A DNA stretch of 64,000 nt. It comes from Caprella mutica. Its lineage: Eukaryota; Arthropoda; Malacostraca; Amphipoda; Caprellidae. The notes under the pieces are model-generated. The model searched no databases. It saw only the letters and a program-made list of their open reading frames with translations, and had not been told where the DNA came from. A program made the translations under genes and the position numbers. Below are positions 35,561-47,843 of the stretch, piece after piece; within the stretch, counting starts at the first letter, position 1, and each line of letters starts with the position of its first letter. The DNA lies in assembly GCA_947561585.1 (NCBI GenBank), contig CANNZV010001192.1, forward strand, positions 124,001 through 188,000. The letters run 5' to 3'.

Positions 35561-37744
35561 ATTTTGTTCAGATATATTTTAATCTCTTATATCGCTTGAA
35601 ATTCAGAAATAACAAGGGAAATCACAAAAAAAAATTTAGTTACATTTCATAATGAAAATGTAGAACCAAATTTAAAATTATTTGCAGTTTGATGATCAGT
35701 AACCTGTGCTCGAATAAATTGAAAAATATATAAAATAAAGTTGAGGGTACATTCTTCGAGGTTCGAATAGACTTTTTTACACACTTAAAAAAATAATGTT
35801 TTGATCGAGTCCCTAATTTATCACTTTCAACCGAATGAGATCTATATTGGCAAACGATCTCGTAGATTGAGGATTGGTACATATCAACTCAGTATAAACT
35901 AATTCATCATTTATTTCAATATATAAATCTCATTTAGTTCATTTCCTATTCAAGACCCATTTGTTAGATTTAATAAAAAGAGAAGCATACGAAAAACCAT
36001 GTGATAAAATAATATAGGGAAACATATAGCAAAATATGTGTTCAATCTGCTATTCAATTTATTAAAACCTCTAAATTATCAATGCTGATTTAAAATATGG
36101 ATATATACAACCATTCTCCAACCTACTATTAAATGCTATTTATATGATACACGTGAATTAGAGTATTATAGAGTTATCTCCATTCCAAATGTTCAGCTCT
36201 TTTCTCCCTCCCCATTACAAATGGCCAGGCCTAATTTAAGCAGAATAAAAGTGTGCACTGCGCTGTAAAGATGCTCCATACTCTATTTCATCAGTCGCCT
36301 CATAGTTTGCAATGTTAGCTTCCAGGCGAGAGGGAGCAATGTTTACAGCTGCTAAAAAAAGATTAGGTTCATATGAGAAGATGTTACATAGAGGATTGAA
36401 AGGTTGTGAATGGTGAAAATGTTTGATGTATTGGTAAGAATATTCATATAAAGTCTTCTCAAATATTTAGTAATATATCAGAAATTTGAACGAACTAAAT
36501 TATCTTAACACATTATTGATTTAAAATGAAGTTCTTTAGAATTGGAATTTCGACAAATGACATGAAAATTAGTGCGTTATATTTTTCACTCTAATAATAA
36601 AGTATTAATATAGAAATATGAAGACTATTCACTAAGCTGATAAAAACTTTGTTAATGCGCTGAAAACTTCTTCAAGGAAACATATATTGCTTCAATAATA
36701 AATATTAAATGTATTGAAACTATTTTCCATATTTTGTTTTGGAAATAGACATTAGTTTATTTACTAAAATATCACTCATCAAAATAATCAAGTAGTGATT
36801 ATTTACATTATTATTTAATTACATTTTAATTCGTTCCATATATAATTGTTAACCTTTATATTTTATAAATTATTTAGCATTTTAGAATTCAAACATTAAG
36901 ATTCAGGAGATTTCTTCATAAACTCAAAAGAAGTGAGTCTATTTATTTTATGGAATTTACATCTAAATCATATGTTTTTTATGTATCTAAATAAAAGCTA
37001 CTGCGGTGAAGTGAATTAAAATAAGCATAAAATAAGCATTTATATGCACTTCAATTTTCCTAATGGAGAGCACTGATCAAGAGTAGAAAGTATTTTCTAG
37101 CGGCACTGTCATCTCTAGTGCTATAAATGTCCCCAGCTTTGAATTAACGACAGAAATAAATATAATGTACAGGATAAATTTAGCGCTAAAAACCGCACTG
37201 CAAATAAGCTTTGTAGAGAAATTTAGAATAAAAACCTTTTTCTACTTAATAACCTTACTCTGCAAATTTAGTTTGGGAATATTATTCATCTATTTGTAGT
37301 AATATACGTGAAAGATAACAGAGCAATTATTAGTTAACTCTTTATTTGATCTTACTATACCAGTGTTACAGAATTTCAAGTTGCAAATTATGATTAAGTT
37401 TTGATGAGAGAGTTAGATACATTGTAATTTTCCGAGTAAAAAATATAGCAGAACTCCTTTATAATGAAATCCTATATGTTGAATGTAGAGTCCTAATCAA
37501 GGAAGTAGCTTGAATAGTCAACAAATTTTCTATATATTGCCATTAAATAACTATTAGTTTTCAATTTTATCAAAATAATTTTTTTCATTATACAGGCTAT
37601 TTTCTTACTCAGGACTCTACATTCAGTATATGTACAGTGATTCATTGCAGAAGAATATAGCTATTTCTAAAACCAAAGAGAGAGAAAATATCGTATATAA
37701 GGCAATTTTATGACACTTTTTATGAAATGATCGATATTATGTCT
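35561..37744. other. AT-rich DNA, no gene seen
   Basis: One 80-codon minus ORF (35640-35882) without recognisable features. Confidence 0.45.
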
Positions 37745-38320
37745 TAAAGCCCGTATTACACTGTAGCGCTCGCTATGGCGGTCGCCACAGTTTTGTTATT
37801 TTTCTCTCTAACTCCGCCTCTTTTCTCTCTAATAGCTAAAAATGTCTTGGCGAGCGCCACGAAATTGTGATCGCTCACTGCGCGATAGAACCAACACCTC
37901 CACCTTTTTAGAGGTGATGAAATTGTCACTAAAGCCTGCTAAAGAGATTTGAAGTAGTGGAGAAAGTATTTTGTTTCAATTTAAAAGTTATTTAAGACTT
38001 TGTACGGCTACTTCGCGATACAAAAAAGAAAGAACGCTTCTGTGTAGTGCCCAGTGTTGCCATACAATCAATGAAATTAAGCTTTTTAATATATAGGCAT
38101 GGAATTGTTTCACACAACTATCAAAAAGATAATTAACTGAATATATATTCGTGATGACATCGAATTTTAATGCTACGATTCATTTCATATTAATTTTTTC
38201 AATTTTCCCTAAATTTCAATGCACTATCACTGCCATATTGATTCGTCTAGTGTAATGGCAATTTTGAGTATGGTGAGCGCCATATCTGTAGAGAGAGCGC
38301 CACAGTGTAAACGGGCTTTA
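37745..38320. mobile_element. MITE with TAAAGCCCGT...GCGCTC inverted termini
   Basis: The left end TAAAGCCCGTATTACACTGT (37745) and the inverted right end TAAAGCCCGTTTACACTGTG (reading inward from 38320) share about 24 of 26 bp, including GCGCTC. Outermost TA on both sides fits TA target use. Subterminal GCG(A/G)GCGCCAC motifs are scattered inside. Length is 576 bp and there is no ORF, so it is non-autonomous. Confidence 0.75.
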
Positions 38321-40759
38321 GGCACAAATCTGAATAGTGAATTTGGGAGATAAGATAACTTTTATTACATTTGTTGTAATAAATTTTAAAGAATGTGAGA
38401 AACACAAATGATGAATTATTCTGAAAGTTTTCATTTCAGTTCCTCGTTGATTTTTAAAAAATAATTTAAAATTTGAAATAAAACATTGAATAATTTTGCT
38501 GAGATTCGTGATATCTCTCAATTTATTAGAGTAAATTAGAATATATATGCAAGCAATATAAATAGCAGTTATAACTGGAGTTGTATATGCGAAAGAATCC
38601 CGGAGTCTTATATAAACTAACGAAAAATATGATCTCATTCCATTGTCCGGTCTGTCAGGTGTTTTCAGGTTTAAACTCTAATACTTTGAAGCCTCTAATA
38701 TTTTGAGGCCAAGAAAACAAGTGGGTTTCATAAAGTTTATTAATTTACTGCCTTGAAGTCTAACAGCAACACTGACTTGGTAGAGGAAGGTATTATCGCT
38801 CCTAGATCTACACGACACAAACACTAACTCAGAACAGAACAAAGCTCTTTGTTTATCACGGCTTATGTACCTTACTATACCACAGTGTATAGTACGTCCA
38901 TAGCCTGACATAATCACTATAGGCAGTATCAGGGACAGAATCAATATTAGCGGCTGATATTTCCTCACTTGTGTTCAAGGCAGTTATATCTTGAACTGGT
39001 CTGACTATATTTTGGTTGTTCAAACGTATGTCTATATTTATCACTATCAAAATGTATATGGTAATAACTAGTTTCACAAAGGTCTATAAAATTATTCATA
39101 TGATATTAGGCAATGTAATGTTTTGGCAATATGCTATAAAGTACTGCAGACATTTGAATGTTCTTTTTTCTAGAATGTCACAAACATTATTTATTATAAC
39201 TGTAATCAATAATTAGGCATTTCTTATGAGTATATTTGATATAGGTTGGCTTTATATCATTGTATTAATAGTATAATAAATAGGCTGGTTCAAAACATCA
39301 TATGGCGCTACAGTCATCAACTTCGAACATTTCCGAACATAACGTAGTAGGTATTAATAAATTATTCAAATAAACTCGTAGGTTCGTTCACCCAATGTGG
39401 TTGATTTACATTCTACAATTTTAACAACAGTTTGAGTTAATATTTGTTGACTTTAGAGTTTTGATCGTAACAGTTCTGCTTCTTGGCCAAATAAATAATC
39501 ATCATTGTTATTTTAAATTTTATATAGTATATCACATTTTATTACATTAGAACTCTATAATTGACTACAACTAGTTCACTATATGGAGAGCTTAATTCAC
39601 TACAGAGGACTTCAAAATTGAGATGCGTAATCATTTGGCCATATCATGGCAGATTACATGAAATATTTTCTTCAAAAATACATATATTAGGCCATTTTCA
39701 CACGATTACTATATTACCCCACCATCATCTATTATGCATACACCCGCAAAAGTGACATTAGCTAGCCTTTCAAACGATGTCACTTCGGTTGCCCGGTTGC
39801 GAAACTGCATTTTGCTGTGACGCGTGAGGTATAACTAGTGACCGTCACTGAAAGTTGCCGTCACCGACTGTTGGGTACAATATCAATAGTAGCTTTCACA
39901 GTAAGTCACCAGGTGAAGTAAATTTTCGTGAGCTAATATCGCTAACTGCAGTATTCAAATAGCTTTCTTCTTTATTGGTGGTTTGGAAGAAATTATAAAA
40001 TTTCTTTTTATCAGCTCATAGCTACATAAAATATCAAAGTGTAGGATTTCAATATTTGTCTTTTCTTGATGTTAACTAGACATGGGACGAAGTATCAGAA
40101 TTGGTATAGGGGAATTCTTACACTGCAAATTTTTGGAATGACCAGGCTAAACTGACGAAGAGTTGAGGCTAAACCGTACCGTACAAATTAAATTTATGGA
40201 ATTATCAGACTAAATTATTTAAATTGCAGTACCCGGATACTCTATAGATATTAGCTAGCTGTACAGAATCTCCCGTACTGCACCAATTTAGCTTAGTGTT
40301 TTCTTTAATTTACAGACTGAATTTATCGTGCATTTAAGGTTTAGTCAGTGACCATGAAATGATCATGTTAAACACTCCTGACAATTTAACAGAAACAATT
40401 TCTCAGCACCCGACTATATAAATGGAACTGGTTTGATCGAAATATGAAACTGAATAGCTGGTTATCTATAGTTGACTGTTCATCGTTAATGGAGGTATCC
40501 TTTTTATGGAATGTTATTGAAAAGGATAAAAAAAAATTATTTTACTAAATTAATAATTTATTTTGGTATATTGAATAACAATTATTTCTTCTAATAGAAA
40601 TATTACTTCACAACACTGTGATTAGAAACAAAAGTAAGAAAATATACATTTCAGCTAGTGTATCACTTAGATACCTAAAAATAAAACATAAAATGAAGCA
40701 TTTAGCTGGAGTCTTCCCTTTTTCGTTACAAATCAGAATACCAAACAGAGTTAAACAAT
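38321..40759. other. Intergenic DNA, no gene seen
   Basis: Several 60-105-codon ORFs lack motifs. A GC-richer stretch at 39760-39910 with CGTCAC/GTGACG motifs could be another short transposon. Confidence 0.4.
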
Positions 40760-42025
40760 CTATTCAAGTTTTGTCAAGCTTTGTTTTAGAGAACGTTTTA
40801 TCTGTGCAGATGTAAATCTTGCAAATATATTTGCGGGAAGAAAATTCCGTAACGGCTTGATTGACACATTGCCTTTGCTGGTTAAAAAGATTTCCATGGT
40901 GCAGTTTGCTTTCTTAATGGCAATCATTATTTCCCTTTCGAGTTCTTCCGTGTTACCATTCACCTTAACTTTTTTACTTCTTAATGTTTGTAGAGTCCTT
41001 TCAAGCTCAGAATGTGACAAGCTTCTCTTTCGTGGAGTAGAAACTGTCAATGAAGTTGAAGAACTAGAAATTCCAGTGAACTCAGAGATAAGAGTCTCAT
41101 TAAAGGCAGCAGAGGTTGAAGGAGTCCCAAGAAGAGCAGAAAATGTTGAGGAAGTCTCATGAAAAGCAGCAGAGGTTGAAGGAGTCCCAAGAAGAGCAGC
41201 AGAGGTTGAAGGAGTCCCAAGAAGAGCAGCAGAGATTGAAGGAGTCCCAAGAAGAGCAGCAGAGGTTGAAGGAGTCCCAAGAAGAGCAGCAGAGGTTGAA
41301 GGAGTCTCATGAAAAGCAGCAGAGGTTGAAGAAGTCTCATGAAAAGCAGCAGAGGTTGAAGAAGTCTCATGAAAAGCAGCAGAGGTTGAAGAAGTCTCAT
41401 GAAAAGCAGCAGAGGTTGAAGAAGTCTCATGAAAAGCAGCAGAGGTTGAAGAAGTCTCATGAAAAGCAGCAGAGGTTGAAGAAGTCTCATGAAAAGCAGC
41501 AGAGGTTGAAGAAGTCTCATGAAAAGCAGCAGAGGTTGAAGAAGTCTCATGAAAAGCAGCAGAGGTTGAAAGAGTATCATCATCATAGGCTGAGGTTGAA
41601 AGAGTATCATCATCATAGGCAATTAAGGTAGGAATTTCATCAAGAGCAGGACCAACAGAGGTAGAAGGAGTTTCGTCAACAGCTGAAGCAGCATTCGCTA
41701 AAACTCTAAGGCTAGCGTTACTCACCTCTTCGTAGTTGTAATTACTCTCCTGCACCTGCATAGTGTGACCCATTGACACTGCCATGTCACGTTTATTTTC
41801 CTCTGATGTTGACATTATTCTGGAATGAGTGACTGCTGATCCCCTTATTGTGCGTGAGCTGATGGTCTTTCCTGATCGGGTCTTGAATTTCTTCAATATA
41901 TTGAAGAGATCAACGTAGGTTAATTCAGCAGATGATCTAGTCGAACTTAATATGCGAGTAAAAACATATGGCGTGTTCACATTATTGATAAAGATTGGCC
42001 TAACATGTTTGATATAATATTTCAA
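40760..42025 (-). pseudogene. Crypton-like tyrosine recombinase, C-terminal part with repeat tail
   Basis: An open frame of 421 codons begins at 42025 with TTG, not ATG, overlapping the end of the preceding frame, so it is the continuation of that ORF in another frame. Residues 50-100 carry the second half of a tyrosine-recombinase catalytic domain: SRTIRGSAVTHSR (RxxR in place of the usual HxxR box) and MGHTMQVQESNYNY, with the LGH-like motif and a candidate nucleophile Tyr. There follow about sixteen 10-residue repeats (AAFHETSSTS and AALLGTPSTS types), a basic TPRKRSLS segment and SKKVKV, both NLS-like. It ends with a C-terminal domain of about 70 residues that I do not recognise, at a stop at 40760. 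Confidence 0.75.
41130..41570 (-). repeat. 30-bp coding tandem repeat in the recombinase tail
   Basis: On the plus strand it shows GAAGTCTCATGAAAAGCAGC-type units in two homogenised blocks: HETSSTS units (about 41320-41570) and LLGTPSTS units (about 41170-41300). The array is open in several frames. The minus frame continuous with the catalytic domain is the meaningful one. Confidence 0.9.
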
Positions 42026-43323
42026 AACATGAAACTCTGTATCAGTACCGGTAGACCTCTTTTACTATTCTTGTGGTCATATACATTTATGACATGATAA
42101 ATAATTCCATTAACTTCTTTCTTCAGTGCCTTCTCCACTTCTTCGATTGTCAACCTTATGAGCTCTTTCGATCTTCTTGCAAGTCTTATAGTTGCAACAG
42201 CAATCAATTTATCTCTGATAGATTCCTGCTCCTTCAAATCCGAGACTACTATTCCTTTCCCTATTACACCTGTATGTAAAGTAGACAGAGAGAGACTAAC
42301 TTCTGACAGAAGGGCTTGCATTTCTTCATTTGTAATTATTTTCCGTTTGGCCTTTTCCTTCGTTACAATCAGATCTGCGCCTTTACTCTTAGCTAATATA
42401 GATTTCAGATTACTAATTTCTTGTTGTATTTGTTTGAATTTGAAATCTTTGACCATAATATCAGTGGAATTGATGCTGCGAGTACATTCAGGGCTGTCTA
42501 CGTCAAGGAACATAAATTTCATAAATAAGTTAAAGGCTCCAAGATATTTCAATTTGCTTGTGGCAGTGGTTTTCAAAATTGATTTATACGAATTAAGAAT
42601 AAATTTAATATTTTTAGCTTCGAATATGTCATCTAATTTTATTGGTCTTCCAGTTTCTTTCTCATAATTAAGGAGGAAGTCCATGGCCATGTTGCACATC
42701 CGTTTAGGATTACAGTACTCTCTTTTAGTTAGGTGAGCCATGAAAGAGTCTTTCCATACGGATAGTTTGTCAGAATATGGCCGAACACCTCCGTACCTAA
42801 GTGCCTTGTATTGTGAGTCTGCTTCTTTCCAAATCATATCAGACGATGTTTTATCGTCCTCCGTAATAGCATCACTTTTCTTCTTGTAAGCATCTTCTCT
42901 TTTCTCTCTTAAGTCTCTCAACTTTTCATGAACTTCAGTTTGTTTTTGGATAACTTCTTCATTGTTTTCCTTAGCTCTTTTCAACTCGTCTTCTTCCATC
43001 ATCATCATTCGGCCGTTGACCTTCTTCAGGTAACATTTAGGAACGACTTTGGAGTCGCTAAGGTAGGATCTGTATGACGCTGGATCAGAATCTCTGCATA
43101 TTTTGTGAGTTGCTTGTAGATGTGTAGTCATATTTAGCTAGAGTGTTTCACACAATATGCATAATTTCCAATTGTATTTTCGACTTATTAAGTTGGTTCG
43201 TTCATCTCCTTTGGCTTTCTTTGTTTTGAGCGGAATTTTTGAAGCAGTTACACATTCATTATCTCCATTAGCAGCCATAGCTATCACCATCTTCATAAGG
43301 ATATCAATGTCGGATGATGGCAA
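42022..43323 (-). pseudogene. Crypton-like tyrosine recombinase, middle part
   Basis: Two pieces in one frame are separated by a TAG at 43135-43137. The upstream piece (from 43323) ends NWKLCILCETL. After the stop the frame continues with MTTHLQATH, so the TAG falls inside a C2H2-type zinc finger. The 369-codon piece holds a charged coiled-coil-like segment (residues 40-95), a SAM-like core-binding domain (about 110-230) and LARRSKELIRLTIEEVE near residue 320, which contains the first catalytic Arg. The frame ends with TGA at 42022-42024 in a short T run. A one-base deletion there explains the frame change into the downstream catalytic part. Confidence 0.75.
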
Positions 43324-43327
43324 GTCA

Positions 43328-43735
43328 TTATGACTGTTTTATATGCCTGCGAAGACGAAATGTTTCCACAGAACATTTATGGAATGGACAAGAAAGTTTC
43401 TTCGTGCCATCCTTCTGCTTCATTATCACGGAATTAGGAGTGCGCTCGCAAGTGCTCAGAACCTCATCTGCACCATCACCAATTATCCGGTCCATCTCCT
43501 TACACCCTTCTAGGTTGGCGAATAAAAACCTCTGAGAATTTTTGATAGCATCAAAATATTCTTCTTGGGCTGCTTTCACAGACTTCGTGAATGAATTGAG
43601 CAGCTGTCGAGTTCCAAACCTCTTACTCAAACTGTAACTATTCAGAGAAGAGTGATATATCTCGGTTGACGGTACTGCAGCTAATAATTCCACGTCCACT
43701 CCTCCCTCTAATAAAGTACTCTTTAATTTATCCAT
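43328..43735 (-). pseudogene. Crypton-like tyrosine recombinase, N-terminal part with zinc finger
   Basis: 135 codons from ATG at 43735. The C-terminal end, CPFHKC...RLRRHIKQS, is a C2H2 finger (C-x4-C...H) whose last His falls just past the stop in the next frame, so a one-base deletion near 43327 separates it from the middle part. The sequence before the ATG on this strand, TTCTCTTCTTTTCAG, is an excellent splice acceptor, so an upstream exon is likely. Together the three parts form one gene with three visible lesions. Confidence 0.65.
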
Positions 43736-43739
43736 CTGA

Positions 43740-44490
43740 AAAGAAGAGAATATATAAGTAAAGTGAATATTTCACTCAAACAAATAGTAATTTGTCGACG
43801 ATAAACAAACTAAACTTAGCTCAGTACAAACTATATTGTGATTGAAATAATCTTTAACATTCACTAGCATGTTTCGAGCATTTCTATATTATTTAAAAGT
43901 TCCTAACCATTTAGTCACATCATGGATGTCAAAAATGAGTTAATATACAAGGGTAGTTAAATAAACCAAGCAATTTACTACCATTAGGTTAAAATATTTA
44001 TGAAAGAAATAAAATGAAATTTTACTATCTATTAAATTCAATTCAATCAAAAATATTGTACATACCATTAGTGGAGTTTGGTCCGAGAACTTAGTAGTTT
44101 CTTTCATACTACTTGAGGATGTGAGAGTGTAAGAATATTAGAATGAACCTGAAAATACGATATGTACATTATATTTTTAGTTTATACAATTATTTTAGAA
44201 TAATTTTTTAGACGACATACGAAAGCTTTCCAAATGACACTTTCATCATAAATAGAATAAGAAAATGGTTACAAACACTAAAAATAATGGTTAGTGATTA
44301 AAACTTTAATTTTTCATAGTTCGACAGAATAGTGGAAATTTATATTTGACTTAAACTAAAATTTAATGATGGCTTGTAAATTATGCTAGTTTTTTTTCAT
44401 CAGTGCATAACGAACAGTTCAAATCTAAGTTAAAATATATAGTCAAGATAACCAAAATATAATTAATCGAAAATATTAAGGTACTTGAGG
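43740..44490. other. AT-rich DNA upstream of the recombinase gene
   Basis: No upstream exon could be identified. Confidence 0.4.
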
Positions 44491-44504
44491 GTTATTCATT
44501 CTTT

Positions 44505-45080
44505 TGATAGTCAGTTTGCTCTATCCGCTATTTTGTCGTAGTGAACAGTTCATGATTTTTAAAGGACTTAAAGGAAGTTGGGGGGGGGGGGTTGTTGGAA
44601 CTCACCCCAATATACAATTATACATACATCAGTACATTTATCAATTCAATTAGTCAGAAATGAACTGCTAATGTACCTGTGAAACCAAAAATGGTGGTTA
44701 CAGATAACTCACAATTAAGTACCAATCAATATTCATTTATTATATTTGAAGGAAATGAATTTTATTGTCTGTTTTAACTTGTCAGGATTCCACGGTTTGT
44801 GCTTCAATGATTAACAAAATACAAAGGATCATTTGTTAGAAGACGGTCACGAAAATGATTTAATGAAAAAAATCAGCGTTTCTTGACAATGCTTACTGAT
44901 GCAAAAGAGTGACTTAGTGTGCGCAATCACTGACCAATGAATTTAACAAATTCACAAGCATCATGTGGCTGCACTCACTGATTAAGAGGAAAATGAAGAG
45001 GTCATACTAAATGAGGCTCGTGAGCCAATCTAACACAAATTGAAAATATTTATGGCTAAAGTGTGTAACCCTAACGCTAT
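44505..45080. repeat. Interspersed repeat family, copy 3, with G-tract
   Basis: 44505-44640 has CTATCCGCTATTTTGTCGTA, CAGTTCATGATT and a run of about 13 G. 44760-45080 carries diverged family blocks, including GAGGAAAATGAAGAGGTCAT and CACTGACCAATGAATT. Confidence 0.5.
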
Positions 45081-46900
45081 TTCCACAATTTAATTGTTAG
45101 TAGCGAAAATATTCTAAATATAGCGAAAAGGAAAATAGTCAATTTATACACACTAGGGTGAAGCAGAGCAATTGTATCACATTAACTTATTTCTGACTAA
45201 CCACAAATATATTATTAAAAATTATAGCTTCAAAACACTACTAAAATTGCTAATTCATAAGATCTTTTAATATAGCAACGTTTCAGAACAAATAAGATAG
45301 TTCAGAAAGATTTAAAAGACTGAAATAAGTTGTGTAAATTTAGCAGAGCCGCAATTTACCTGTCTGACATTAGAAAATCAAATCCAGGTAATTACTGAGT
45401 AGGTTATAGTAAGTGAATTACGGCTAATACCACATATAGTAATTTGAGCGATATTTAATACTACTGGTTTAAAACAAAGATACCTCTTTATGTTTATAAG
45501 TTGTATATAAAAGAATAAGAAGCTCACACTAATTACTTAATCAAATTTACATGCTTGATTACTAATTTTGGGAAACGGCGCAGCACTGTTACATAATTTG
45601 GCTCACAGTACTCGGAAAGTGGGTGTTAACATTCTTCGGTATGTCTTTCTAAAGGAGAGATTAGTTCCTGATTTATGTGACACACCTATCTAGTATTAAA
45701 ATAATTGAATGCTTATTGCTATCCAGTTATGAAATCAAAATGCTTGACACATATAGGTCATAGACAGTAAAGAAACTAAATTAAATACAGTAAACGGAAT
45801 ATTACTATTAAAACTTTATGTCATTTTTATTTATGGGTAGATGAAAAACTTCTTTACACTAAAGGCAACGTGAAATATATAGGTAGATAAACAAGAAACA
45901 AAAGTAATATATGGAAGACTTATCCTGAAATAGTTAGAAATTACAAAGCAAATGAATTATAGAAAAATAACCGAAATGATGATTAATTAAATATTCCACA
46001 TAAATTCCATTCTAAAGAGAACTAATCTATAGTGCCACTACCATGAAAAAATTAATTATATAGTCAAGTACAGATCAAGTCTATATCACAAACTTTGATT
46101 CCTAAATTTCAATTTGAGAATTATTAATCGAATATCAATCACAAAGTTTTTGATTACGAAGCACTCTATACTGCATGACAATTGAACAGTCAACCTGCTC
46201 GTATGGAAGGTGGGTATGGAACTAACCTCTTGTATAGCTAGATCGTTTTCTTATCAACGTTCCAGTTTCAAGTCCTTCATGATTAAATGACTAATTGGCA
46301 ACTATTGAATATTCTCCAACCACACTGTTTAGCCATTAAAATCTTTCGCAGCCATCAGCACAATTTCATAAAAGATGAATAAAAAGCAATAGAATCACTC
46401 AAATGAAGATGCAAGTGGTTGGAAAGCTTCAAAATATCCTAATATACTCGACTGGATGCATTACAGCGTGGATACCTACTTCTAAATAATACTAATCAAA
46501 TTTTAAATTTAAAATCCTATTACTAATATTACAGCCAGCCCGAGCACATGCCCAAACCGGACTTTAACCTGATGAGGAGTTGAATCGGACAGGAGAGTGT
46601 TGCCATCTTTGCTGTTGAAGGTCTTACATTTCTTTCTCACTGTCTACAAGATAAATATCGTTTGTTCAATACCATAAAAATACTAATGTATCAACTAAGG
46701 TTATCATTTAAATTAACACATGAAGGTTATTTAAATTTTACTCCAATTGAAGAGTAATATATTTTAATCATCTATTTGACTGCTTTGATAGCCCTTTATG
46801 TTGGGAATTTCAAAATAATCTCTCTTATAAATAAATATATGAAGACTACTTAATAAAAACTCATAAAACATTTCAAGATAAAATGAATGTTACTTTGAAA
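45081..46900. other. AT-rich DNA, no gene seen
   Basis: Short ORFs only. Confidence 0.45.
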
Positions 46901-46904
46901 CTCT

Positions 46905-47003
46905 CGTACTGTAGTTTGTTGTATCCGCTAGTTTGTTGTACTGCACACTTCATGATTGAATAATGACCTGGCAGGGGGGTGCGGGGGGCGGCACGCCCCC
47001 CGA
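46905..47003. repeat. G-tract repeat with GC hairpin, inverted relative of 55400-55490
   Basis: TTGTTGTACTGCACACTTCA, then TGATTG, AATGACCTG and CAGGGGGG occur here (46933-46978) and in reverse complement at 55423-55472. A CGGGGGGCG/CGCCCCCCG hairpin follows at about 46981-47001. This is the best-preserved pair of the G-tract family and brackets the Rep gene. Confidence 0.65.
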
Positions 47004-47504
47004 TACACATGTATCAGTATTCGATTTCATAATATATAAAATAAAGTTATTAACGCACGATCGACATGAGCGAGTTAAAGGGAACAAATATATTTATTTA
47101 ATGAATGAATTGAAATTTGGTCGTGAGCAGTTGATACGATTTTAAAATAAAATTAATGCATTTAAAATGTAATATTGTTATTTCATATTGAAAATAAATA
47201 GTGTAATAATATAAAAAATAAAATTTTCCCCTTGCGTACAGCTTCTCCTCAAATATATTCTCGATATTTGGTATCATTTTAAGTTTGGAGTTTGCGTATA
47301 TGTGATTAAATAATCCGTGTTTGGTAATGACTATTGAAAAATGAAATTGAAACATAACCACGTAGTAATAGGATTAATATATATGAATATTCAATACGCA
47401 TCTTAAGTAGATCTTCATTTGTTTTGAGTTCTTGATTTTAAATGTGACGTATGTTACTTTTTAAATTGACATTCAATACAATTCGGTGGCGATTAACAAC
47501 AGCA

Positions 47505-47843
47505 ATGTCTACAGGTGCCTCTTCAAGCCAACTTCTTCGTTGGGTGTTAACCCTTAATAATTATGATTTAGAATTGGATTTCAAACACTATTTAACAAAC
47601 CCTAGTTTTAAATTAAGGAGGGCAGTTATTGGCAAGGAGGTTGGCTCTAATGGCTTACGCCACCTTCAAGGATATATAGAGTTTGTTAGAAGCGTCAGAT
47701 TAAATCATTGTAAAAAGATATTCAGTGGGGCTTACTGGGCAGGGGCAAGGGAATCTTCCCTAGTCAACTTCAATTATTGTACAAAGTCATTGGATTATTT
47801 TGAAATGGTGATTTTACTAAAGAAGAATCTGGATCGCAGCAAG
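47505..47843 (+). CDS. Rep gene exon 1 (HUH endonuclease domain)
   Basis: 113 codons, ending in phase 0 at AAG/GTAAGA. It contains HUH motifs I to III complete, spaced as in circovirus- and nanovirus-like Reps. Confidence 0.85.

Noticed and set aside
41047..41631. Leu-rich and KESQEEQQRL-type ORFs over the 30-bp array
   Set aside because: Shadow frames. The minus frame continuous with the recombinase domain explains the region.
42158..42667. 169-codon plus-strand ORF
   Set aside because: Lies antisense to the recombinase core domain, whose minus frame has clear family motifs.
46524..46532. TAATATTAC, the nonanucleotide of some CRESS-virus origins, about 1 kb upstream of Rep
   Set aside because: No flanking stem, and this 9-mer is expected several times by chance in 64 kb of such AT-rich DNA; another copy is at about 3426.
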